Shown piece after piece: positions 45,459 through 54,074 of a stretch of DNA of 64,000 nt. The notes beneath the pieces were generated by a model that did no database searches, had not been told where the DNA came from, and saw only the letters and a list, made by a program, of their open reading frames with translations. The position numbers were made by a program, and so were the translations under genes. How positions within the stretch are numbered: the stretch's first letter is position 1; every line of letters begins with the position of its first letter. The stretch is from positions 1-64,000 of the forward strand of contig NZ_FNUJ01000003.1 in assembly GCF_900107925.1 (NCBI RefSeq), read 5' to 3'. The stretch is from Amycolatopsis pretoriensis. Its GTDB lineage: Bacteria > Actinomycetota > Actinomycetes > Mycobacteriales > Pseudonocardiaceae.

Positions 45459-45581
45459 AGTCACAATGACAGCTTCGGGGTGCCGAAAGGCGCTTTGGCA
45501 GGACAGCTGCCCCCGCCCGGCACCACCGCCCGCGGAACGCCGGGCCGAAGAGGCGCTTCGGCAGGATGCCGAGTTCCGGTA

Positions 45582-45636
45582 GTCATCAACGACTCTTTCA
45601 TGTCGCCGGACGACATGAACGACCCTTTCATGTCGT
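45582..45636. repeat. ATGAACGAC/TTCATGTCG element, copy 1
   Basis: The block includes AACGACTCTTTCATGTCG, CGACATGAACGAC and TTTCATGTCG. It makes nested imperfect hairpins. It is the diverged form of the perfect inverted repeat at 58596-58648. Confidence 0.65.
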
Positions 45637-45654
45637 TCCTGGCCGGGGCGGGCC

Positions 45655-45688
45655 CCCCGTTTTCCACGCTACCGGGAGGCACCGACAG
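45655..45688 (-). repeat. 35-bp box with RecA-NDp-like motif, copy 1
   Basis: On the minus strand ACTGTCGGTGCC is followed by TAGCGT and GGAAAACGGGG. All but two bases agree with the copy at 58536-58570. The TGTCGGTG and TAGCGT parts recall the LexA-independent DNA-damage promoter motif TTGTCRGTGG-N8-TAnnnT. Here the spacer is 7 and no gene follows in that direction. Confidence 0.55.
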
Positions 45689-45698
45689 TTTCCGGTGC

Positions 45699-48600
45699 CT
45701 AGGTCGACTGCTCCGTCGGGTTGTCCCCACGGGTGAACCAGTCCACGCACGTCGCCACCATCGCGGCCGCCGCCAGCAGCAGCGCCGCCTGGGTCACCGG
45801 GCCGTACGCCCACTCCTGGCCGTGGCCCAGGACGCGGCCCGTCACCGACACGACCGCCGCCACGGCCATCCCGCCGAACGCCAGGTACCTCGGCGCGCGG
45901 TCCCAGAGCTGCCGGGCCAGCAGGCACGCGATCAGCAGCACCACCGGGAGCATCCCGCCCAGCGCCACCAGGAGCCCGATCAGCGCCACCGGCACGAAAG
46001 CACCGCCCGGCCGCACCGCGGACGCCCGCCGCCGGGCCGGCCAGAAGACGCCCACCAGCAGCAGGAACACCGCCACCGCGCCGACCAGCAGCGAGATGCG
46101 GTACGCCGAGTCCGGCGTGAACGACAGCGACACGACCCCGCCCGCGCCGGCGGGGACGATCCATGCCTGCTGCCAGCCGTCGACGCGGGTGCGGGTCAGC
46201 TCGCGTCCGTCCAAAGTGGCCACCCAGCCCGCGTTCGCGTTCTCCGGGACCGCCAGCACCGCCTCCGCGCCCGGCGCCACCGTCACCGACCGCGAAGCCG
46301 CGTCCCACTTCCCCACCTGCACCGCGCGGTGCACCGGCGGGGCCGGCTCGACCGCGGGGCGCAGCCACAGGTCCTGGACGACGAAGGAGTCCGAACGGTC
46401 CGTCCGCAGTTCGTGCCCGCCGGACGGCAGCGAGATCCCGCCTTCGGAATCCCGGCACATCCGCAGCTCCAGCGGCCGGTGCGCGATGATGTCGGCCAGC
46501 GTTCCCTGCACCGACGTCCGGTAGTCCAGCCCGTCGAGGTGGACGTTCGGCCCGGACCCGCACGGCACCGTGAACGCCGGGTCCGGCCCGGGCAGCAGCC
46601 CGTCGGTGCCGGACAGTTCCAGGCTCCCGATGCCCACCACGGCCCGCGCCGCGGGGTCGTCGTCGTCACCCGGCAGCACGAGCTGCAGCTGGTCGGTGCT
46701 CAGGGGTTCGAAGGACGCCGACCCGCTCGCGTCGAGCTGGACCGTGCGCGACCCCGTCTTCGCCACCAGCTCCACCTGCCGCGGCGCCCGCGCGCCGCTC
46801 GCCGGCGCGACCCCGATGTGCAGCCCCGAAATCCGCTTCGGCGCGGTCCAGTTCAGGGTGAGCGTCGGGCGCAGGTCGGTGACGTCGGGGCGCCACGTCG
46901 TGCCTGCGTCGCCGTCCACCGCCGCGAACCCGCCCGCCGCCGGGTCGCCGCCCAGCTGCGACGTCGACGCCACCGTGACCCCCGGCAACGAGAGCGGGTT
47001 CTTGCCGCCGCCCGCGGGCAGCACCGTGCCACCGACGAGGAACGTCTGCTCGGCCGGAGTGCTGAACAGGCGCCGGATGCCGTCGGGCTCTTCGCCGTCG
47101 CGGGCCGCGGACGCGTCGCACCGCACCGCGCCCTCGGCGGGCAGGCACGCGAACCGCGGCGCGGCACCCCGCGTGAACGCGAACCCGGGTGCGGGCCCGG
47201 CGGGCAGGTCGGCCGGGACTTCCAGCGCGCGCTGCGGTTCCGTGTCCGGGATCTTCAGCTCGGCGATGCCGACGTTCCCGTCCTGGCGCCCGACCACCAG
47301 CGACAGCAGCGTGATCCGCACCTTGCGCGTCACACCCGCCGCCACGGAATAGGTGTGCGGCCCGGCCCCGCGGATCACCTGCTGGTCGACCGAGCCGTTG
47401 TCGGTGGTGATCCGGACCCGCGTGGCCGGCCAGCCCACGCGCAGGTCGTCGACCATCTCCAGGTCCACCGAGTTCACCAGCCGCGGGGTGTCCAGCTCGA
47501 CCTCGAGCCACTGGCCGATGGGGCCGGTGAACGACGACGAGCGCCACGACGTGCGCGGGTCGCCGTCGATCGCCGCGAACGGCTGGTGGCCGGGGTCGGA
47601 CCCGCCGAACGCGTCGGCGAACGACGCGGCCGTCGACGCCGTCACCGCGCGGATGCCCCGGTAGGCGGCGACGGTCTGGTGCTCTTCGCCCGGGAACGGC
47701 AGCACGTCCCCCGCGGCCCGCTGCTGCCGGAACGCCTCACCGGCGGTCAGGGTCTGGCTGAGGTTGTCCCGCACGCCGCCGACGTTCCGCTCGGCGCGGC
47801 GCAGGCCGTCGGTCACCAGCCGCGGCCCGCCCGCCGAACCGCCGTCGCCGGTCAGCACCGTCGGCGTCGACGGGTCCAATTGCCCGGAATCGATGAGGGG
47901 CAGCAGGTTTTCCGGTCCGCCGCTGACCGTCGGGACGTCCGTGGTGGCCGTCGCCGTCGCGAGGGGCACGGGCTTGCGGACCTCGTAGATCTCCAGGGGC
48001 CCGAACTCCGCGGCCTTGCCGATACCGGGCGAACCGGCGAGCCCGGCCCGCAGGGTCGCGATCGGCGGCGCGGTGCCCCGGTCGCGGTCGATGTCGTTGC
48101 GCAGCAGCAGGAATCGGTACCCGGACCGGGCGAGCAGCGCGGCGAGGCCGGGGTCGCCGCGGCCGTCGGCCAGCGCCGCGTCGACCGAGTCCATCAGCCG
48201 CGTGTTGCCTTCGGACCCGAGCGGCACCTGGTTGCGCACCGCCCACGGGCTCTTCGCGATGGCCTGCGCGGGTTCGTCGACCGTGCGGCCCCAGTCGTAT
48301 TCGCCGAACCCGGTGGCCGGTAGCAGCAGCGTCCGCGCGTTCGGGTCGGCCTTGGCGACGTAGCCCATCGCGGCGTACCAGTAGCCGGGCACCTCGTCCC
48401 AGCCCGGCCCGGAGCGCAGGTTCAGCAGCCACGCCGGCGCGGCCATCACGAGGACCAGCAAAAGCCCCAGCGCCGGCCGCAGGAACCGGCGCGCGGACTT
48501 CAGCCGCACCGGGCTCGCGATGCCGTGGACGAACGCCAGCATCAGCGGCAGCCGCAGCACCGGCTCGAACTTGTGGACGTTGCGCAGCGGGGCGAGCGGG

Positions 48601-49709
48601 CCGTCGAGCAGGTGCCGGACCTGTTCGGCCAGCGGGCTGTCGAGCGTGCCGACGTACCCGATGGTCAGCAGCGTCAGCCCGGTGAGGACGCCCAGCACGA
48701 GGAACCGGCGTTCGGGCAGGCCGCGACGGGTCAGGCCGAGCAGGCCGACGCCGGCGACGAGTCCCGTCGCGAGCATCAGCACCGGGTTGTCGATCAGCGA
48801 CCAGCCGCCCGGCCACCACGGCGTGCCCTGCACGACGTAGGCGACCCACTGGTTGGTCCCGCGCAGCACCTCGAACAGCGACATCGGCGCGGTGGTGTTC
48901 GTCGCGGACTCGATGTAGTCCAGGAACGGCAGGCTGTATTCGCCGAGCAGCAGCAGCGGCAGGATCCACCACAGCGTCGCGCCGACGACGAAGACGAACC
49001 ACCACAGGACGAGCTCGACGTGGTGGCGCGTCCACTTGCGCGTCAGCAGCCACAGCCCGGGCAGCACGAGCGCCATCACGACCATCGCGCCGTTGACCCC
49101 GCCCATGCACAGCACGGCGAGCGCGGACAACCCGGCGGCCCGCCGCGGCGAACCGATCGTCCCGGCCCGCACCAGCGGCACCAGCACCCACGGCAGCAGC
49201 ACGGCGGGCAGCATTTCCGCGGACAGACCGCCGATTTCGGTCAGCATGCGCGGCGCGAGCGCGTACCCGAGCGCGCCGATCAGCCGGGTGCGCTCGGTGC
49301 CGAGCTTCATCGCGCGCGCCAGCAGCAGGGCGCCGCCGAACGCGGCCGACAGCAGGATCGCGCCCCACAGCCGTTGCGCGATCCACGCCGGCATCCCGAC
49401 GGCCTGGCACAGCGCGAAGAACGGGCCCATGGGGAAGAGGTAGCCGTACGCCTGGTTCTGCAGCTCCCCCGCGGTGGCCTGCGGGTTCCACAGGTGCAGC
49501 GCGCGGCCGAGGAACGCGAGCGGGTCGACGGCGAGGTCGAGCTTCGTGTCGAACGTCGTCTTCCCCGGCATCTGCAGGAATGACAACGTGGTCAGCGCCA
49601 GCACGATCCACGTGCTCGGCCGGCGCACGAACGCGCCCACCGAGAACTTCCGGGCGCCGCTCGAGGGCGGGGCGTCGTCCCGGGACCGTTCGCGGGTGGC
49701 GGTTACCAT
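45699..49709 (-). CDS. aftD: Alpha-(1->3)-arabinofuranosyltransferase AftD
   Basis: About 1336 residues. The N-terminal GT-C part has about 11 membrane helices (TWIVLALTTLSFLQMPGKTT, LVLWWFVFVVGATLWWILPL). A large outside region carries two discoidin (F5/8-type C) carbohydrate-binding-like domains near residues 700-830 (AIDGDPRTSWRSSSFTGPIG, GQWLEVELDTPRLVNSVDLE) and 920-1040 (AVDGDAGTTWRPDVTDLRPT). C-terminal helices end it. In mycobacteria AftD adds alpha-1,3-arabinofuranose in arabinogalactan and lipoarabinomannan. Start ATG 49709 lies inside palindrome E. The frame stays open upstream to 50051 by chance. Length agrees with the family (about 1400). Confidence 0.9.
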   Translation of the reverse strand: MVTATRERSRDDAPPSSGARKFSVGAFVRRPSTWIVLALTTLSFLQMPGKTTFDTKLDLAVDPLAFLGRALHLWNPQATAGELQNQAYGYLFPMGPFFALCQAVGMPAWIAQRLWGAILLSAAFGGALLLARAMKLGTERTRLIGALGYALAPRMLTEIGGLSAEMLPAVLLPWVLVPLVRAGTIGSPRRAAGLSALAVLCMGGVNGAMVVMALVLPGLWLLTRKWTRHHVELVLWWFVFVVGATLWWILPLLLLGEYSLPFLDYIESATNTTAPMSLFEVLRGTNQWVAYVVQGTPWWPGGWSLIDNPVLMLATGLVAGVGLLGLTRRGLPERRFLVLGVLTGLTLLTIGYVGTLDSPLAEQVRHLLDGPLAPLRNVHKFEPVLRLPLMLAFVHGIASPVRLKSARRFLRPALGLLLVLVMAAPAWLLNLRSGPGWDEVPGYWYAAMGYVAKADPNARTLLLPATGFGEYDWGRTVDEPAQAIAKSPWAVRNQVPLGSEGNTRLMDSVDAALADGRGDPGLAALLARSGYRFLLLRNDIDRDRGTAPPIATLRAGLAGSPGIGKAAEFGPLEIYEVRKPVPLATATATTDVPTVSGGPENLLPLIDSGQLDPSTPTVLTGDGGSAGGPRLVTDGLRRAERNVGGVRDNLSQTLTAGEAFRQQRAAGDVLPFPGEEHQTVAAYRGIRAVTASTAASFADAFGGSDPGHQPFAAIDGDPRTSWRSSSFTGPIGQWLEVELDTPRLVNSVDLEMVDDLRVGWPATRVRITTDNGSVDQQVIRGAGPHTYSVAAGVTRKVRITLLSLVVGRQDGNVGIAELKIPDTEPQRALEVPADLPAGPAPGFAFTRGAAPRFACLPAEGAVRCDASAARDGEEPDGIRRLFSTPAEQTFLVGGTVLPAGGGKNPLSLPGVTVASTSQLGGDPAAGGFAAVDGDAGTTWRPDVTDLRPTLTLNWTAPKRISGLHIGVAPASGARAPRQVELVAKTGSRTVQLDASGSASFEPLSTDQLQLVLPGDDDDPAARAVVGIGSLELSGTDGLLPGPDPAFTVPCGSGPNVHLDGLDYRTSVQGTLADIIAHRPLELRMCRDSEGGISLPSGGHELRTDRSDSFVVQDLWLRPAVEPAPPVHRAVQVGKWDAASRSVTVAPGAEAVLAVPENANAGWVATLDGRELTRTRVDGWQQAWIVPAGAGGVVSLSFTPDSAYRISLLVGAVAVFLLLVGVFWPARRRASAVRPGGAFVPVALIGLLVALGGMLPVVLLIACLLARQLWDRAPRYLAFGGMAVAAVVSVTGRVLGHGQEWAYGPVTQAALLLAAAAMVATCVDWFTRGDNPTEQST

Positions 49710-49717
49710 CCGGTAGA
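49702..49717. promoter_or_regulatory. Envelope-cluster palindrome, site E, covering the aftD start
   Basis: GTTACC-ATCC-GGTAGA matches the cluster motif, and the aftD start codon (49707-49709 on the minus strand) lies in it. It also lies 24 nt before the divergent methyltransferase ATG. Confidence 0.5.
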
Positions 49718-49740
49718 TACTAGGCCGAAACCTGGCTACC

Positions 49741-50487
49741 ATGTGCCGACGAATTTCTCCGAGTCCCCGAACTCCTGGCAGGTGCGCCATCTCGTTCGAA
49801 GATGCCTGGGCCTTGGCCGAACCCGTCAAGGGCTGGATGACGCGCGCGCAGGGCGAAGCGCTGTGGAACGCCGTGTGCCGCCTGGAGAAGGGCGACGTCG
49901 TCCTGGAAATCGGCAGCCACCAGGGCAGATCCACGATCGTCCTGGGCGCGGCGGCCCGCACGGCCGGCGCCACGGTGATCGCCGTCGACCCCTTCGTCGA
50001 CGGCCGGCTGTTCGGCGGATCGCCGACGCGGCAGCTGTTCGAGCGCAACATCCGCCACGCCGGGCTGGACGACGTCGTCGAGCTCGTCGCCGGTTACAGC
50101 ACGGAACTGCGGCCTGACTGGGACCGGCCCCTACAGCTGCTTTACATCGACGGCAAGCACGACTACTGGACCTACACCGACGACCTGCGCTGGTCGGCGC
50201 ACCTGCCGCCGGGCGCGGAGATCCTGGTGCACGACTGCTTTTCCTCGATCGGCGTCACACTCGGCACGATCGCGAAAGTCCTCTTCGGACGCCGGTACAC
50301 CTATGTGGACCGCGCGACTTCGCTGGCGCGGTTCAAGCTCACGCCACCGTCCACGGCGGACCGCCTGCGCGTGCTCGCGCAGCTGCCGTGGTTCCTGCGC
50401 AACGTCGTCGTCAAAGTGCTGCTGCGCCTGCGGTTGCGGCCGGTCGCGCGGCTGCTCGGGCACGACAGCCCGTACGACCCCTACTGA
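49741..50487 (+). CDS. Class I SAM-dependent methyltransferase
   Basis: About 248 residues. The GxGxG-type motif is the variant VVLEIGSHQGRSTIVLGAAA, followed by IAVDPF and YIDGKHDYWTYTDDLRWSAH, the signature of small Methyltransf_24-type O-methyltransferases. The first ATG gives 18 extra residues before SFEDAWALAEPVKGWMTRAQ, which is where relatives begin, so the true start may lie later with an unusual codon. Divergent from aftD; it overlaps the convergent GT-C-like gene by 7 nt. Confidence 0.82.
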   Translation: MCRRISPSPRTPGRCAISFEDAWALAEPVKGWMTRAQGEALWNAVCRLEKGDVVLEIGSHQGRSTIVLGAAARTAGATVIAVDPFVDGRLFGGSPTRQLFERNIRHAGLDDVVELVAGYSTELRPDWDRPLQLLYIDGKHDYWTYTDDLRWSAHLPPGAEILVHDCFSSIGVTLGTIAKVLFGRRYTYVDRATSLARFKLTPPSTADRLRVLAQLPWFLRNVVVKVLLRLRLRPVARLLGHDSPYDPY

Positions 50488-52226
50488 GCGACGGGTTTCC
50501 CGACCTCGACCCGCGCGACGCACACCGGCGCGCCCGGGCTCGACAGCTGTAGTCCGATGTGGTCGAAGAGGCCGTCGACCGGCAGGTACAGCGAGTGCAG
50601 CCCGGCCTGGAACCACACCGGCGTCCGGTCGACGAGGCCTTCGCCGCCGTCCGAGGTGAAGTAGTCGATCTTCAGCAGGTGCCGGCCGAGCACCGGTTTG
50701 TCCAGCGGGACGCGCACGAGCGTCTCGCCCACCGTGTACCCGCAGTTCGGCACCGGTCCCGGGACCCCGCGGGATTCCGCGGCCACGCCGGTGATCAGGT
50801 GCGGCGTGCCGGTGGCGTCGAGCTGGTGCATCCGGTTCGTCGGCTGGTCGAAGTGCGTGCCGGGGACCAGGCCGGCCACGCGCGAGGCCTGGGAGTCCAC
50901 GCCGAACCACTCGTGGACCACATCGGACGGCACGAACGTGTCGTAGAAGACCAGATCCGGGTCCTCGGCGACGGCGGCCCGGACGTGGCCGAGGTACTGC
51001 GCGGAATGCTCGAACCGCAGCGCCGGGGCGAGCCCGGAGAATCCGATGATCGAACTGATGAGCAAAAGCAGGCACACGGCTAGCGCGATCGGCCGTTCAC
51101 GCTTTCCGCCGGACGGCGCAATTTCCCCGGGTCGCAGAAAAGCGAACGCTCCACAAAGGGCGGCCACGAACGCCAGCTCGGCCAGGTACCTCGGGTCGTC
51201 CCCCGCGGCCGGGCCGACTTCGCGCAGCCGCGTGAACGCCAGCAACCCGACGTCCAGGGCGAGCAGCAGCCCGAGCAGCGCCCACGCCCGCCACGCCCGG
51301 CGGCCGCCCACGCGCACGCCGAGGACGAGCACCCCCAGTGCCGCGGCGAACAGCAGGACCACGACGGCGAACGGCGACGGCGCCCAGGTCGCGCCCGGAC
51401 CGGGCCCGGACCACGGCCCGCCGGCGAGCCCGGGCAGGAAGGTGTCGCCGAGCATCCGGCCGGCCAGGTCGGCGACGGTCCCGGCGGTCATCGGCGTGCC
51501 GCCGGGGGCCACCTGGCTCGACGTCAGCGCGAGGTAGCCCACGACGAACGCGGCGAGCAGCGCCGCGTGCCCCGCCCAGTAGCGCCACCGCTCCCGGAAG
51601 GACTGTCCGAGCAGGACGGTCACCCCGGCCAGCAGCACCGGGACCACCACGGCCTTCTCGTAGAACGCGAGGCCGAACAGCGTCCACGCGAAGGTGCCGA
51701 GCCACCACCGGCCACCCTCGCGCAGGTAGCGGACGTGCCAGTAGAGCGCCCCGGCGGCGGCGAGCACCACCGGGACGATCTGGATGCCGTAGGCGAACCA
51801 GAGCGTCGGGACCAGCAGCAGCGTCGAGGCGGTGAACACGGTGAACGGCACCAGGATGGCCCAGCGGCGGCCGAAGCAGCGCACGAGCAGGCACCAGAAC
51901 AGCACCGTCGCGACGGCCCGCATCAGCAGCAGCGGCACCACGAGCAGCGGGAAGTTCAGCGGCGCCCACCACGTCGCCACCGCCACGACGAAGAAGCCGC
52001 CGGGGCTCAGGTGCCCGTGGTAGTCCTGGAAGAGGTACCCGAGGTCGAACGGCCCGGCCGCGGCGGCGCGGTAGGTCATCACGAAGTCGTCCTGCGCGAA
52101 ACTCCCGTGCAGCGCCGCCCAAGCGTGGAAAACGAACGGCACCACGCCGGCCACGAACGCCGCCAGGACCACAGTGGACGGTCTTCGTGTCACCCGTGGC
52201 GCGGGCTTTTCGGTCTCCACCAACAC
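50481..52226 (-). CDS. Multipass membrane protein with GT-C-like features
   Basis: About 581 residues with about 11 membrane helices and an outside C-terminal domain (VWFQAGLHSLYLPVDGLFDH) that looks like a carbohydrate-binding beta sandwich. The first outside loop has GSFAQDDFVMTYRA, an Asp-Asp pair as in lipid-phosphate-sugar-dependent GT-C enzymes. GTG 52226 with GAGGA 5 nt before it follows the VWA gene by 8 nt, so both are cotranscribed. A glycosyl transfer step in envelope assembly is inferred. Confidence 0.75.
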   Translation of the reverse strand: MLVETEKPAPRVTRRPSTVVLAAFVAGVVPFVFHAWAALHGSFAQDDFVMTYRAAAAGPFDLGYLFQDYHGHLSPGGFFVVAVATWWAPLNFPLLVVPLLLMRAVATVLFWCLLVRCFGRRWAILVPFTVFTASTLLLVPTLWFAYGIQIVPVVLAAAGALYWHVRYLREGGRWWLGTFAWTLFGLAFYEKAVVVPVLLAGVTVLLGQSFRERWRYWAGHAALLAAFVVGYLALTSSQVAPGGTPMTAGTVADLAGRMLGDTFLPGLAGGPWSGPGPGATWAPSPFAVVVLLFAAALGVLVLGVRVGGRRAWRAWALLGLLLALDVGLLAFTRLREVGPAAGDDPRYLAELAFVAALCGAFAFLRPGEIAPSGGKRERPIALAVCLLLLISSIIGFSGLAPALRFEHSAQYLGHVRAAVAEDPDLVFYDTFVPSDVVHEWFGVDSQASRVAGLVPGTHFDQPTNRMHQLDATGTPHLITGVAAESRGVPGPVPNCGYTVGETLVRVPLDKPVLGRHLLKIDYFTSDGGEGLVDRTPVWFQAGLHSLYLPVDGLFDHIGLQLSSPGAPVCVARVEVGKPVAQ

Positions 52227-52234
52227 GGGCGTCC

Positions 52235-53815
52235 TCAATTCTTGCAGGCGGGCGGCTGGCACATGAGCTTGCTCAGTGCCTGGTAGAAGACGTCGGAGAT
52301 CTTGCGCGGGTCCGGCGTGGTGAACGACTCGCCGCCGGTCGCGGCCGAGACCTGGCGCAGCTCGCTCGCGTCGATGTCCGGGCCGATGCCGATCCCGATC
52401 ACCGGGAGCGGTTTGCGCGGGTCCTGCAGCCGGCCCAGCTCGGCCAGCAGGCCGGGCAGCCCGATCGAGTCGCTGTCCTCGTTGCGGCCGTCGGTCAGCA
52501 CGACGACGACGTTGATCCGGCCGAGCTGCCAGTTCTGGCGGGCGTTCTGGTAGGCGGCGAGGATCGAGTCGTACAGCCCGGTCGCGCCGCCGGGCTTCGG
52601 CTTGACCGCCTGCAGCGTCGCGACCCCGCCGGCGGCGAGCTGCTGGGAGATGGGCCGCATCGGCAGGAGTTCCTTGTAGTCCTTGTCGCCGTCGAGCTTG
52701 GTCGAGAACAGCCAGAGGCCGATTTCCGTCGTGGGCTTGAACAACCCGAGGCCCTGCGTCGCGGCTTCCAGCGTCAGGGCCATCCGGCTGCGGCCGGTGC
52801 CGGGGACGGTGGCGGCCATCGAGCCGGAGACGTCGAGCAGCACCTGGACGCGCGCGCTGAGGTTGGCCCCGGCCCACGCCTGCAGCACGCCGTACATCGC
52901 GTCGGGTGCCGGCGGCCCGGCCGGGCGCGGCGCGGCGTCCGTGCGCGTGTCGCGGGGCCGGTCGCCGAGCAGCTGCCCGGCCGGCGTCCGGAACCCGGCC
53001 TCGGCGAACGACTTCGTCGCGGTCTGGTCCAGCAGCAGCCGCAGGAACCGTTCGGCCGCCGACCGGGACGCCTCCGACGCGCGCGGCAGCACGACGTACG
53101 GGTAGTCGAAGCTCGGCACGCCGGCCGCGGGGTACGCGGCGACGAGCTTGCGCGCCAGCACGGACTGCTCCGACGCGGGTGCCGCGGTGAACGGCTGCTT
53201 CACCGCGGACGCCTTGCGGATCTCCTCGGTGAACGCCGCCCCGGGGTCGGGCGCGTCCTTCGTCAGCTGCTGCAGGCCGATCAGCGCGGCGATCGCCGCC
53301 GGGTCGCGGCTCGGGTCGGGCAGGCCGACCGGGCTGCCCGCGAGGACGTCCGACCAGGACGGTGACTTCCCCGGCCAGCCCGCCTGTTTCGCGACGTCGT
53401 CGGTCAGCGCCAGCACGACCGGCGAGCTCGCCACCGACTGGCCGGACTCGGGCAGGTTCCACGCGCCGAGGTCGCGGGCCTGCAGCAGCCAGCTGCTCGA
53501 CTCCGGCACCCAGACGTCGGGGCCGTTCGCGCCGTTGGCTTCCAGCGCGGCCGCGGTGGCCGCCGACGCGGTCGCGGTGACCTCGACGGTGTAGCAGTCC
53601 GGGCCGGGCACCGTCCCGGCGAGCGCCCTGAGCACCGGCGCGACGTCCGGGGCCGCCGTGATGTGCACCGGGGTCGTGGTGTCGCAGCCGCCGGCGGCGA
53701 GGCGGTCGCGCAGCCAGTCGACGCCGGCCCAGGCGAGCAGGGCGACCACGAGCAGCACGCTCAGGACGACGACCCGCGCGTCGACGCGCCGGGCCCGCGC
53801 CGGGTGTGCCGCCAT
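52235..53815 (-). CDS. Membrane-anchored substrate-binding and VWA-domain protein
   Basis: This 526-residue protein has an N-terminal anchor (VVVLSVLLVVALLAWAGVDW), an extracytoplasmic solute-binding-like domain (residues 45-290: VHITAAPDVAPVLRALAG, GPDVWVPESSSWLLQARDLG, SFDYPYVVLPRASEASRSAA) and a C-terminal VWA domain from about 315. That domain has the metal site DVSGSMA and TDGRNEDSDS. MCQPPACKN is the end. The combination occurs in actinobacteria, with role unknown. It is upstream of and coupled to the GT-C-like gene. Confidence 0.82.
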   Translation of the reverse strand: MAAHPARARRVDARVVVLSVLLVVALLAWAGVDWLRDRLAAGGCDTTTPVHITAAPDVAPVLRALAGTVPGPDCYTVEVTATASAATAAALEANGANGPDVWVPESSSWLLQARDLGAWNLPESGQSVASSPVVLALTDDVAKQAGWPGKSPSWSDVLAGSPVGLPDPSRDPAAIAALIGLQQLTKDAPDPGAAFTEEIRKASAVKQPFTAAPASEQSVLARKLVAAYPAAGVPSFDYPYVVLPRASEASRSAAERFLRLLLDQTATKSFAEAGFRTPAGQLLGDRPRDTRTDAAPRPAGPPAPDAMYGVLQAWAGANLSARVQVLLDVSGSMAATVPGTGRSRMALTLEAATQGLGLFKPTTEIGLWLFSTKLDGDKDYKELLPMRPISQQLAAGGVATLQAVKPKPGGATGLYDSILAAYQNARQNWQLGRINVVVVLTDGRNEDSDSIGLPGLLAELGRLQDPRKPLPVIGIGIGPDIDASELRQVSAATGGESFTTPDPRKISDVFYQALSKLMCQPPACKN

Positions 53816-54074
53816 GCACTCGCCTTCCGTCGTGGAGTCCTGGCAGCTTGCCAGCCGGGTGAGCGGGAAGCCAGACCCGGCAGCGGAAAGTGACGGCTCC
53901 CGCGTCAAACCGTGGTGAAGGAATTGCGAAGTGCGGCCATTTTGGTGATTGCTCCGAACTGCGTAACATTCCTGCTTGACGCCCGTCCCACATGGGTAAC
54001 AGCACGATGGCGGATCGCGGAGACGATTTCGCCGTCCCCGAAACGGCGAACGGAACCGAACGGAGACGCAACCC

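Larger units (their letters stand above)
45286..45698. other. Repeat-rich spacer between convergent flippase and AftD genes
   Basis: The 413 bases contain no gene. They hold the 25-bp hairpin 45400-45458, a direct repeat of AGGCGCTT(T/C)GGCAGGA (about 45488 and 45551), an ATGAACGAC element and the 35-bp box 45655-45688. Confidence 0.6.

Noticed and set aside
45480..48323. Plus-strand open frame of 947 codons
   Set aside because: Antisense shadow of aftD with Arg/Gln/Pro-rich composition; the minus-strand protein has clear AftD domains.
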